The notes under the pieces were generated by a model, which had not been told where the DNA came from, searched no databases, and worked only from the letters and a program-made list of their open reading frames with translations. From the NCBI GenBank assembly GCA_018985225.1, contig JADGIF010000136.1, positions 1-17,968 of the forward strand: a stretch of 17,968 bases of DNA, written 5' to 3'. Both the position numbers and the translations under genes were made by a program. The stretch comes from Amoeboradix gromovi (lineage: Eukaryota > Sanchytriomycota > Sanchytriomycetes > Sanchytriales > Sanchytriaceae). The first letter of the stretch is position 1. Each line of letters starts with the position of its first letter. This document shows, piece by piece, positions 8,665 through 16,128 of this stretch.

Positions 8665-9627
8665 TTATTTACTAGTCAAGTAATTATTTAAAACGTCCAA
8701 GGCTTCGTCCGAGTTTAGTTTTCTGAGAGCGTGTAAAATGTCCAGGCTCTTCTCTAATTGCTTGTTTTTTATTTTGGCATGTTGAACTTTAAGTTTTAAA
8801 TAAGATTTAAACAAGTCTATCTCATACTTTTGAAAATTTTGAGGCTTGTCGCAACATTTTTTCGTCTCTGTTTCCTTATTGAATGAGATTTCAGACGGAA
8901 ACGAAGTAGCAACATTTTCAATGTTTCTTGGAATTTCCGATAGCTCGAGATTTTTCATATTATTTATTTTGTCATCCTTTGACATCTTTTGGCAGCCTTT
9001 AGTTAAATGGTTTACAACAGCAGTTTTGGAATCATTTATAACAAGCTTACAGGCTCCACAAGTAAAGAGGTATTTTATAACGCTGCTAGAGTCAGACACT
9101 ATTTTATTACTTGAAAATTCACCAATTCTTTTAGCAGCAATCTTCCAGTTTTTTTGTTTTGCTATTCGTATAGGCGCAATGCCTGAAGGCGTTAAGTAAG
9201 ATCGTTTTTGATCTTCAGTGATTCTAGATTTTAGCAGCTTAGATTCTGATTCATTTAGCAGCTGTATATACTCATTTCTTTGAACATTTAGAAGATTTGT
9301 ACATATGTTAAAGTGATTGCAAAGTAATCCGCGACTGCTAAAAAACCGAACACCACAGTTACAAGTGAAGTAGTCGTTCTTAAATTCCGCTGTAAATTTA
9401 CCGAACTCATGTGCTAAGCTTTGATGGGGTGGGCACTTCTCAAATTGGTAATTCGTGCTTGACACTTCATATCCTAACAAAGATTGAAATTTGTTTTGAT
9501 CTGTGACATTTACCATTTCACATAAGTTAATCAAATGAAAAATTGCAAAGTTTTTTGAATGCAATGTTATACCACATAGGCATTCAAAGAGCTGCTGGTT
9601 CTCATCATAATTTCCAAAATTATTCAT
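8665..9627 (-). CDS. Protein with three C2HC zinc-finger modules and a C-terminal helical region
   Basis: This intact 320-residue frame is of unknown family. It has three evenly built cysteine/histidine modules. Module 1 is Cys16-x-Cys18, His31, Cys36; module 2 is Cys89-x-Cys91, His105, Cys109; module 3 is Cys190-x2-Cys193, His207, Cys212. The shared pattern is C-x(1-2)-C-x(12-13)-H-x(3-4)-C, each preceded by an aromatic residue (FEC, YFTC, LFTC). This suggests a repeated zinc-binding fold, perhaps BED- or C2HC-like, that binds DNA, RNA or protein. A basic linker lies at about 126-170. A K/E/L-rich segment at about 268-320 probably forms a long helix or coiled coil for self-association. A CC pair (258-259) sits in the linker. 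The start ATG is followed by an acidic, Asn-rich leader. It is divergent to the eL33 gene, sharing about 230 bases of promoter. A nuclear role is inference only. Confidence 0.75.
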   Translation of the reverse strand: MNNFGNYDENQQLFECLCGITLHSKNFAIFHLINLCEMVNVTDQNKFQSLLGYEVSSTNYQFEKCPPHQSLAHEFGKFTAEFKNDYFTCNCGVRFFSSRGLLCNHFNICTNLLNVQRNEYIQLLNESESKLLKSRITEDQKRSYLTPSGIAPIRIAKQKNWKIAAKRIGEFSSNKIVSDSSSVIKYLFTCGACKLVINDSKTAVVNHLTKGCQKMSKDDKINNMKNLELSEIPRNIENVATSFPSEISFNKETETKKCCDKPQNFQKYEIDLFKSYLKLKVQHAKIKNKQLEKSLDILHALRKLNSDEALDVLNNYLTSK

Positions 9628-9811
9628 GTCAAACTTTTCTCCGTTGGTTTGAATTTTGGAAGCTTTCTATTGTTTATATTTCTACTTCATATTCAACTGT
9701 ATTTAGAAGCTAAAACTTTTAAATTAGAAGTACTAAACATATAACAACATTTTCTTGTAAATTCTTCGTATTCTTATAATTTCCCCATCACGGTAAAAAG
9801 TATCGGATTTT

Positions 9812-9832
9812 CACGTGAGCCCCTAATGACTC
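9812..9832 (+). promoter_or_regulatory. CACGTG E-box plus TGACTC site upstream of eL33
   Basis: A perfect CACGTG (9812-9817) and a TGACTC (9827-9832) lie 41 and 26 bases before the eL33 start codon. CACGTG is the Cbf1-type E-box, known at ribosomal-protein promoters in some fungi such as Candida albicans. TGACTC is the core of Gcn4/bZIP sites. The region is shared with the divergent zinc-finger gene. These are sequence matches only; closeness to the start codon means they may lie in the transcribed leader. Confidence 0.4.
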
Positions 9833-9857
9833 TTGATATTTTGTTTGCATATCAACA

Positions 9858-10193
9858 ATGGCCGGCGGTAGACTATACGCTAATTCAAAATTAATCTCTT
9901 TTAGAAGAGGTAAACATAACCTCCAGGAACACACTGCTTTATTAAGAGTCGAAAATGCAAACACTAGAGAAGACTCTGCTTTCTATTTAGGTAAAAGAGC
10001 CGTCATTATTTATAAAGCTAAGACAGCCAAAAGAGGTAGAGACGGTAAGATTAGCAAGACTAGAACTGTATGGGGTAAAATTGTTAATTTGCATGGCAAT
10101 AGCGGTGTTGTACGTGCCAAGTTTGCTAAAAACGTTAACCCTGAATGGTTTGGTACTCAAGTTCGTATTATGTTGTATCCAAGTTCTATCTAA
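9858..10193 (+). CDS. RPL33: 60S ribosomal protein eL33 (L35A family)
   Basis: This structural protein of the large ribosomal subunit has 111 residues, close to the family's usual 105-110. Diagnostic segments are RLYANSKLISFRRGKHN at the N-terminus, FYLGKRAVIIYKAKT (residues 43-57), VWGKIVNLHGNSGVVRAKF (71-89) and the C-terminal VRIMLYPSSI. A basic insert around 57-70 is slightly longer than in yeast and resembles zygomycete homologues. The start is the first ATG after the promoter. There is no intron, although ribosomal-protein genes of many fungi have one near the start. AATAAA-like signals follow the stop at about 10203. The gene is convergent with the DDHD phospholipase gene, with only about 46 bases between their stop codons. 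Confidence 0.97.
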   Translation: MAGGRLYANSKLISFRRGKHNLQEHTALLRVENANTREDSAFYLGKRAVIIYKAKTAKRGRDGKISKTRTVWGKIVNLHGNSGVVRAKFAKNVNPEWFGTQVRIMLYPSSI

Positions 10194-10197
10194 AACG

Positions 10198-10212
10198 GTC
10201 ATAATAAATACA
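10198..10212 (+). terminator. AATAAA-type polyadenylation region of eL33
   Basis: Overlapping AATAAA-like hexamers follow the eL33 stop codon within about 15 bases. The convergent phospholipase gene ends 46 bases away, so the two transcripts probably overlap in their 3' ends. Confidence 0.4.
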
Positions 10213-10239
10213 ATATCAAATAGTTTACTTACTTTTTAC

Positions 10240-11865
10240 TCATAGATCTAATTCATCCTGCGCTCTTATTTCTATTAATTCCTTAGCAAGAAATGTTGTT
10301 ACCTCATTGTTTGACCAATAATTCGAATGTTGTGATAATGAACTTAAATATTGGTATGCGCTTTCTAAATATCCGCTTTGCAACACGAAATCTACCCTCT
10401 TTCTTAACGGATTCAGCTGGCTGATCAGTAAGTTTTCCTCCTCCGTCGGCATATTATTTATCTTCATTACGGGCATTGCTTCTTTTTGAAACTTGCGGCT
10501 TATCAGAGGCTCTATCCGCTGTGCTATGGGATCTAGGCTATGAAATATGTTGTACAAATACTTTGTCCTTAACCTCTTGATGTTCTCACTCTTTTCAGAA
10601 TCAAAAGACCTTATTATTTCGCCATTTAGTAGTCTGATCATTGACAGAGGGCTTCCCAACAAAAACAGGATATTTGGAAAGAAATCAAGCTTAGGGATTT
10701 CCAATTTATCAAATTCTTTGGGCTCCATTGTCAGCAAATCAAATGCTATAAGAGACCCTAAAGAATGGCCAATTAATGAAATATTACCGCTGAAATCAGG
10801 AAAATTAGATATAAAAAGATCATGTACACGATTTAATTCAAGCGCAACAGTTTTTAGCATAGATATTTTATGTTTAACAGTCATATACATTAAAATATCC
10901 AAACACACATCTTTTATTAAAGTACGATAAGGGTTGGTTGGAAGCATTATTTCATCTAAGGTGGGCAATAGAGCTTCGTCTTGATTTGGTTGTAAAACAC
11001 CAATGTCACTAAATAGATCTTGTTCAACGACATTCATTGGCACATTAGCAACGCCAAACTCAACGATTTCACGCCATTGAATAGGTAGTATCATGTAACG
11101 ATCCGGTACTTCCATTTCGTCCATTGTAGCATCAATACGCTTGCGCAAATCAGCCACATCAGTGGCAAAAGTATAAATGCCATCTTTAGTAAATAGTTTC
11201 TGGCCAATACCATGGATAACAAGGACTAAATGACAAGGGGTTTTATTCTTTTTTGAGCTGGGTTGCGGAATACCCTTGAGAGAACTTTTGCGTGTAGTGC
11301 TCGCTAATTTATCTTTGGGAACGTTAACATATTCACGTATAAGACGAGTACCCCAAATGGTTTGTTTGGAAAATTTCCCAACTAACTCCTGGGCTACTTT
11401 AGTAGTTATCCCATCGGCTACAATGTAAGCAGTAATTTCACTTACATATAGAACATATTGGCCTAAGTATGGACCAAAAAGTGGGTATTTCTTATAATGC
11501 TCAGATGAAGAGACATTGGTAAGATCATTGGCAAACTTTTGAAATCCTTGCTCAACTTGTACCGTTAACTTCTCTTCACATGGTAGGAATTTGCTTGATG
11601 TCTCACTATACCATAAACCACGTCTCATTTCAAACACGCTACCATCCCAGTAAATGGGTCTGATTTCCATATTAGCTATATCTGCATAAAACAATTGATC
11701 TTCGATTATAAGTTTAGTTTTAACAGATTTATCCTTTAAGTATTTTTGATAAGTTTCTTCTAATTCGTATGAGCTTTCTAGTATTTTCCATTCGAAAGGC
11801 TTCTTGATAATGATCTCGTTCCGGGTATTTCTTTTTGGTTGGTCAACTGCAACATAAAAAAACAT
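10240..11865 (-). CDS. DDHD-domain phospholipase A1-like protein
   Basis: This 541-residue intracellular lipase relates to yeast Ddl1 and animal DDHD1/DDHD2, which deacylate phospholipids, partly at mitochondria and the secretory system. An N-terminal region with KPFEWKIL (22-29) and RPIYWDGSVFEMRRGLWY (69-86) matches the WWE-like segment of the family. The hydrolase core has LVIHGIG (215-221) and the nucleophile elbow GHSLGS with Ser368. The DDHD domain starts at FLLGSPLSM (401-409) and keeps HSLDPIAQRIEPL with Asp445, RVDFVLQ with Asp492 and SQHSNYW with His513, the residues that name the domain. There are no membrane segments. The first codons, MFFYVA, overlap a stretch resembling a 3' splice site (T-rich, then TTGCAG), so the true N-terminus could lie in an upstream exon. 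I found no upstream exon that joins in frame. Confidence 0.9.
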   Translation of the reverse strand: MFFYVAVDQPKRNTRNEIIIKKPFEWKILESSYELEETYQKYLKDKSVKTKLIIEDQLFYADIANMEIRPIYWDGSVFEMRRGLWYSETSSKFLPCEEKLTVQVEQGFQKFANDLTNVSSSEHYKKYPLFGPYLGQYVLYVSEITAYIVADGITTKVAQELVGKFSKQTIWGTRLIREYVNVPKDKLASTTRKSSLKGIPQPSSKKNKTPCHLVLVIHGIGQKLFTKDGIYTFATDVADLRKRIDATMDEMEVPDRYMILPIQWREIVEFGVANVPMNVVEQDLFSDIGVLQPNQDEALLPTLDEIMLPTNPYRTLIKDVCLDILMYMTVKHKISMLKTVALELNRVHDLFISNFPDFSGNISLIGHSLGSLIAFDLLTMEPKEFDKLEIPKLDFFPNILFLLGSPLSMIRLLNGEIIRSFDSEKSENIKRLRTKYLYNIFHSLDPIAQRIEPLISRKFQKEAMPVMKINNMPTEEENLLISQLNPLRKRVDFVLQSGYLESAYQYLSSLSQHSNYWSNNEVTTFLAKELIEIRAQDELDL

Positions 11866-11907
11866 GAAACAAGGACCACTTGACTAAAATGAAAATATTT
11901 TCTTTAA

Positions 11908-12183
11908 GCCTATAACTATTCCCATCAAAATACATGCTTTTTGAGAAAATCGAGAATTCCAAAGAGAAATTTATTTCTCCATTGCATTTATTGCTTACAC
12001 TTTCACTACCCTAAGGGGGATCGAATAAGGACACATGTGTTTGATGTACATTTCTTGCTGCAATATGATCTCTATCCACACCAATTTCTCAGTGTCGATG
12101 AGTGTATGTTATATCTATCAGTTATTTCTTTAGGTCTGAAAATGTTCAGGATTTTGAGGTCTAGAACTACTTGTCATTGGTGA
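11908..12183 (+). pseudogene. C2H2 zinc-finger fragment without a start codon
   Basis: This plus-strand frame is open from just after a TAA at 11905-11907 to a TGA at 12181-12183 and has no in-frame ATG near its beginning. It holds one well-formed C2H2 finger at 11983-12051: Cys-x2-Cys, a phenylalanine, KGDRIRTH, then x4-His. The spacing is C-x2-C-x13-H-x4-H, with the hydrophobic core position at Ile. The segment GDRIRTHVFDVH is typical of fungal C2H2 factors. The remaining 46 residues are unremarkable. It may be an internal exon, a pseudogene piece, or a gene whose first exon I cannot find. It lies between the 5' ends of no other gene: the DDHD gene starts at 11865 on the other strand and the membrane-protein gene ends at 12304. 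Confidence 0.4.
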
Positions 12184-12303
12184 AGAGAGGGGGTATCGCA
12201 TTTTTATCAAGTTAGAAGTATATAGATAAGAAGGATAGAAATTTAAAAAAGAGATGTACTCTCGATAAACGGTTTATTCAATAAAATTCATCATCTGCTG
12301 TTG

Positions 12304-13230
12304 TCATATCTTTTGAGAGAGCGGATGGATAGATGTTATTCTCTGCAGCTCTCTGATTTGATCCTGGTCAACATCACTAAAAACTGAATCAGGACGATTG
12401 CTCATAACAACAGAGGAAATAACAGATCTTTTTACGTTGTTATCGTAGATGGACACTGGGGTGCTACGATAGCTCTCAATTGGGGAATCAGGGTTTACAT
12501 CGTATATGTCATCTGGGTGAGGCGGATACCTTGTTAGGTTAGTTGTATCTTCACTTTCGAGATAGTGCGTTGCCGCTTTGTAATCTTTTTTCAAATTCGA
12601 CTTTAGTTCTGCAGAAAAGTAGGCATCATCAGGAGTACTTAATTGGATTTTAGAATCTCTAGGCGCCCTACTTTTTGAAGCCTTTTCCGCAATTTTATCG
12701 ATTTTCGTTACCGCTTCAGCTTTAATTTTAAAAGAACTTTCATCGTTGAAGCTTTCCTCGACAGAATTGACATCTTCTAACAAGGGCTTACCGCGATAAG
12801 GGCGGGACCTTGATTTCCTAGAAGCACTACTTATATTCAATGACCTAATGTCATCTTTTTCAAAGTTATCTCTTTTATGGTAAGATTTTTTTCTATTAGA
12901 CGATTCCTCAACTTCTACTTTTCTATGTCTCATCTTGAAAGCATTCCTGGATTTGGAGGCCCGCTTTGTGTGCTGCGAATGAAGAGAATCTGTGGATTTT
13001 GCTGTCTGTGGGGTTGTAACATTGTTTGACTTATCGCTGTCTACCGAAGTGGTATGCAGTGATGAGATTGAGCTGTTTAGCTGTACTAAATGGTACTTGA
13101 TCTCAAATATCTCTTTTTCATTCATATTGGAAATGTTCCTTAACTTTACATAAAGTAAAACAAGGCCAAAACAGGATATTATCAAGGTCAACGAAAGCAT
13201 TCCTACTAAAATGAGAAACTCAACATCCAT
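12304..13230 (-). CDS. Single-pass membrane protein with basic, disordered cytoplasmic tail
   Basis: This 308-residue protein has no recognised family. One strong transmembrane segment occupies residues 5-29, followed by positive residues (KLR), so the short N-terminus is probably outside or luminal and the rest cytoplasmic. A short helical stretch follows at 36-52. Then comes a long Ser/Lys/Arg-rich region with basic clusters at about 89-124 and 138-148. An acidic patch at 152-166 and proline-containing motifs (YPPHPDD, NPDSP, YRSTPVS) follow. The composition suggests intrinsic disorder and many phosphorylation sites. Such architecture is common in fungal plasma-membrane or septum-associated adaptors, but nothing here proves that. 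The start ATG opens directly on the membrane segment. The gene lies about 55 bases downstream of the stop of the proposed small gene at 13286-13639 on the same strand. Confidence 0.75.
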   Translation of the reverse strand: MDVEFLILVGMLSLTLIISCFGLVLLYVKLRNISNMNEKEIFEIKYHLVQLNSSISSLHTTSVDSDKSNNVTTPQTAKSTDSLHSQHTKRASKSRNAFKMRHRKVEVEESSNRKKSYHKRDNFEKDDIRSLNISSASRKSRSRPYRGKPLLEDVNSVEESFNDESSFKIKAEAVTKIDKIAEKASKSRAPRDSKIQLSTPDDAYFSAELKSNLKKDYKAATHYLESEDTTNLTRYPPHPDDIYDVNPDSPIESYRSTPVSIYDNNVKRSVISSVVMSNRPDSVFSDVDQDQIRELQRITSIHPLSQKI

Positions 13231-13285
13231 TGTAAATTAATGACCTGCGTTTTAATTAAAAGAAAAAATAATTGTATTTGATTGG

Positions 13286-13639
13286 CTACCTGCAAAAGTC
13301 CTGATTAATGGAAAAACTAATAACGCCAATTGCTCCGTTAGAGCGGCTGCTTTCTTTAATAGCTGAGGCATGGTTAAATAAGGATTCATATATCAGGTAT
13401 ATCTTCCATAGTTTCATATGGTCTCTATCTGCTTCCAGATGAAATTTTGTAGACTTATTTCTCCAAATTGTTTTCTTTCGAGCAACATACCTCCAACTTT
13501 GAATAGTATATTCTTGATTACATTCTACTGATGCACTTCCTCTTTCTTCATATTTGAAATCTATTTCAAAGAAATTTCTATTTTATGAGCCTACAACACT
13601 ATATTCCGTGTCCCTTATTGATTTCTTAAGATTTGACAT
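13286..13639 (-). CDS. Proposed two-exon gene for a 104-residue protein of unknown function
   Basis: Exon 1 is 13639-13600 (ATG, 40 nt) and exon 2 is 13560-13286, ending in TAG. They are joined by a 39-nt intron (13599-13561, GTGTTG...GAAATAG) that restores frame at phase 1. The product would have 104 residues, hydrophilic, with Trp36, Trp46 and Trp65, no signal peptide and no membrane segment. Exon 2 is an open run of about 91 codons whose amino-acid composition looks like real protein, for example FHLEADRDHMKLWKIYLIYE. Without the splice there is no ATG at its start, so it is easily missed. I do not recognise a family. The donor GTGTTG is weak, and a GTATGT inside exon 2 could be another donor. 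The start is about 190 bases from the divergent HSF-type gene. In AT-rich DNA an open run this long can occasionally be chance. Confidence 0.42.
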
Positions 13640-13828
13640 ATACAAGCTGCGGCGATTTGCAATTGATAAAAAGAATGAACAATGAGATTTTTATAGGCTG
13701 GAAAAGTCTAGAAGAGATTACATTATAACGATATAGCTCATATGATCATGCTAAATGGTTCAATCAATTGAAATTGTTAGCTTTTTAGAAGTGAAATTTT
13801 TGATTTCCAAAAGTGGGTAATACTTCTG

Positions 13829-14633
13829 ATGGACGATTCTAGGAAGTCTTTTGTTCATAAATTGTTTGATATTTTGGAAGATGACAAATTCAAAGATATC
13901 ATATGTTGGAATGAGTTTGGAAACGCGTTTACAGTACATTACCCAGATGTATTCAGTCAAAAGATTCTACCTGCTTATTTCAAGCATTCTAATTTCTCAA
14001 GTTTTGTAAGGCAGTTGAATTTATATCAATTCAAAAAAGTAAAAAACAGATCAGCAATCTCATTCATGCATGACCGATTTTTGAAAGGAAGGACTGATTT
14101 ACTGGATACCGTAAAACGTAGGGCACCTGAAGTAGATTTAAATCCGGAAGACAGGCGTGACTTAAGAATCGTTGAAATGTTTCAGCAAATTCAGGATCAT
14201 AAGCAACAAATAAAAGAACTTAAGGATGATTTGTTTAAAGAGAAAGAGAGGAGACATCAAATCAAAACAAAATATGAAGAACTCATGGAACTATGCAGGA
14301 AACACAATCTACCTTGTAATCCTTCTTAATGTAGTAACTCATGATTTTGAAGTAGCTGACTTGTTACCTAAGCCTTCACACAACAGTAGAATGTCATGGA
14401 CTAGTGACCCCAATAGTTCCTTAATGTCAAGCAACAATGTCTCGAATACAAATTTAAATTTATATTATAATTCTATGCAGGATTCAATGTACATTTCTAG
14501 TCCCCCCATATCACCAGAGAGGTTGATGGCCTCGAACATAATAAGAAATTTGTCACAAGAGGTTCCATCACCTCAGATTCATATAATTCATGATCAGCCT
14601 TCATTCGACTATGATCCGGAACAATTTGAATAA
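13829..14633 (+). CDS. HSF-type DNA-binding transcription factor, two exons (13829-14315, 14353-14633)
   Basis: Joining the two exons gives 255 residues. The HSF-type winged-helix domain spans about 8-97: FVHKLFDILED, then IICWNEFGNAFTVHYPDVFS, LPAYFKHSNFSSFVRQLN and a recognition-helix end LYQFKKV (65-71) where heat-shock factors usually have MYGFHKV. A highly charged segment at about 108-157 should form the trimerising coiled coil (HR-A/B position). The tail is Ser/Asn/Pro-rich and ends in the acidic DYDPEQFE, a possible activation region. An unspliced reading stops at 14329. A 37-nt intron (14316-14352, GTAATC...TTTGAAG) with the branch-like TAGTAAC restores frame to the second exon. The protein is short for Hsf1 and lacks the usual tryptophan after the recognition helix. 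It is therefore HSF-family, of Hsf1, Skn7-like or divergent type; I cannot say which. Confidence 0.85.
14316..14352 (+). other. Proposed 37-nt intron of the HSF-type gene
   Basis: The donor is GTAATC, a branch-like TAGTAAC lies about 15 bases before the acceptor, and the acceptor is TTTGAAG. Removal joins phase 1 to phase 1 and links the coiled-coil exon to the acidic tail exon. The more obvious acceptor ACAACAG at about 14390 breaks the frame, and an acceptor giving a 19-nt intron is too short. Confidence 0.6.
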
Positions 14634-14719
14634 TTGTTATTTCTTAGTAAATTGTTTTTGTAAATTTGATTTTTGTAGCTGGAATTAAAGCTGACATACT
14701 TCAAAAGTTATGGAATAAT

Positions 14720-15370
14720 TTCGGCATAGGCATTCAAATTGAATGAGGTATTGCTAAATGAAATATCGATTTTCATCGAAGGATTCAAAAACTATTCCGC
14801 CATCGTTAAAGAAAAGTTGACCGATTGGGAATTTCCATAAATTCCAATACATTGTATTTGGACTAAAGACCTGAGTTTGGATTAATCCTTCATCTCAATC
14901 CAAGTCTGAATTCTGTGAGATCCGATTAGTCTAATTGCGGTGTATTAATTCAACCAAAAAAACATGAAGTTCAAGATGTTTTTGTAGTATTTAGGTCTGT
15001 CAAGTGGAAAAATCTATATTTTCAATGCCGCGGTTGTGGAAGATAACACAGATACGCTGGCCGGATAGAATTTACTCAAAAAATGAAAAATTGGCAGAAT
15101 TAGAAGCTTCGTTTGAATGATATTATGATATGAACTAGTTTGGTAAAGGCCAAAATAACCTAACGGTCATAAAGTAACTTTGTTAACTGTTTCAATCAGT
15201 TCATTATTATTTTTATACAATTTAGCGCAATCCTAGAGATTCTCAAAGAATCCCAAGTAAGAAAGTGATCTATTTGCTTGCAAGTAAAGTTTTGTACCAC
15301 CTACTCCAGAATGCAGTGATTTTAAATCATGTTATAGTTGCCATGGAGACAATGGCTATTGTATAAACCT
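14720..15370 (+). pseudogene. Plus-strand coding relics, including dispersed repeat copy B
   Basis: Three broken protein-like runs lie here. One at about 14732-14831 includes NEISIFIEGFKNYSAIVKEK and ends in TAA. A second at about 14893-15117 is frameshifted and matches the inverted copy at 418-613, keeping KSIF, W-P-D and SKN. A third at about 15258-15364 includes VIYLLASKVLYHLLQNA. No intact gene can be assembled. Orientation is opposite to copy A, so the left end and this region hold two members of one decayed family. Nothing else is evident between the HSF-type gene and the next gene. Confidence 0.4.
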
Positions 15371-15572
15371 TCACTTTCAAAGAGACCTCCATTAAGTCAT
15401 TGCATTTGCTGAGCTACAGTAGTGAATAGAGATATGCCTGCCAATAAATTGCAAAAGAACTGAATGGCAAGGAATGAAAGATGATAAAATTGTTACGCTG
15501 ATCATTAGGTGATAAAGAACAGGGTAACCTCTGCAAAAATTAGTGTGTAAAGTTTTTATATTGGTGTCCCAT

Positions 15573-15989
15573 TTACTTATACACAAACATCCTTCTAACA
15601 ACTACTAATTCATCGACTAGTAAGTCTTCATCAACTAAGTTCATGTTAGCTATTGTGTGTTCAGATAGCACATACTTAGAATGCTGAGGTATAAGAAACA
15701 AGTCATCACAACTAGGCTGGAAGGGAGCCATTTTAGAGATGCTAAGTCTTGAAAAGGTTACCAATGCTGCCTTTACATCATCCACTCTCATGAACGACAT
15801 CGAACCGCTTACAAGAATATTTTTAGTTGATATTACCAGTATGTTTGGATGCGCTAAAATATTTGGCAATTCCAAATGAAAATCAGCTATATATATTCCT
15901 ATGTTTCCTATGACTGCGTCCATAAGTATACTATCATTTTTTTTGCAGTTTAACTCGAATTTTTTAATTATTATACTCGTAGCTTGCAT
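15573..15989 (-). CDS. Unrecognised 138-residue protein
   Basis: This is an intact frame with good protein-like composition, alternating hydrophobic stretches and few charges in the middle (HPNILVISTKNILVSGSMSF). That suggests a compact beta-rich fold. There is no signal peptide and no membrane segment. The C-terminus is DELVVVRRMFVYK. I do not recognise a family. A small OB-fold protein such as a telomere-cap or replication accessory subunit is one possibility, but no diagnostic residue supports it. The start is the first ATG after a short leader. The gene is divergent to the aspartate aminotransferase with about 140 bases between start codons, so they share a promoter. Its stop overlaps a short segment similar to 50-130. 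Confidence 0.6.
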   Translation of the reverse strand: MQATSIIIKKFELNCKKNDSILMDAVIGNIGIYIADFHLELPNILAHPNILVISTKNILVSGSMSFMRVDDVKAALVTFSRLSISKMAPFQPSCDDLFLIPQHSKYVLSEHTIANMNLVDEDLLVDELVVVRRMFVYK

Positions 15990-16045
15990 ATCTTGGTTTC
16001 AAATAAGTAATTAAAAGTGGGCTTGATTGCGAGACCATCGAATAT

Positions 16046-16061
16046 CGGATATTAATTCCCG
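16046..16061. promoter_or_regulatory. CGG-N10-CCG palindromic site in the shared promoter
   Basis: The sequence CGGATATTAATTCCCG has inverted CGG/CCG triplets separated by 10 bases, flanked by T and A to extend the symmetry to TCGG...CCGA. Everted or inverted CGG pairs are the usual targets of fungal Zn2Cys6 regulators; yeast Put3, a proline-utilisation activator, uses CGG-N10-CCG. It sits 68 bases before the aminotransferase start and 57 bases before the divergent small gene. Binding is inferred. Confidence 0.35.
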
Positions 16062-16128
16062 AATTATTAATTGATTCGTACTAGTTCCAACAAAATATAA
16101 TTTGCAGCTTAAATTAGGATAAAACTAA

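Noticed and set aside
13567-13578. GAAATTTC dyad near TTTCAAAG as a heat-shock element for autoregulation of the HSF-type gene.
   Set aside because: Only one correctly spaced unit is present, and it lies inside the proposed 39-nt intron of the divergent gene.
15392-15601. Minus-strand ORF of 69 residues overlapping the end of the 138-residue gene.
   Set aside because: It has a poor, Cys/His/Ser-rich chance-like composition and overlaps another frame. At most it is part of the short repeated segment.
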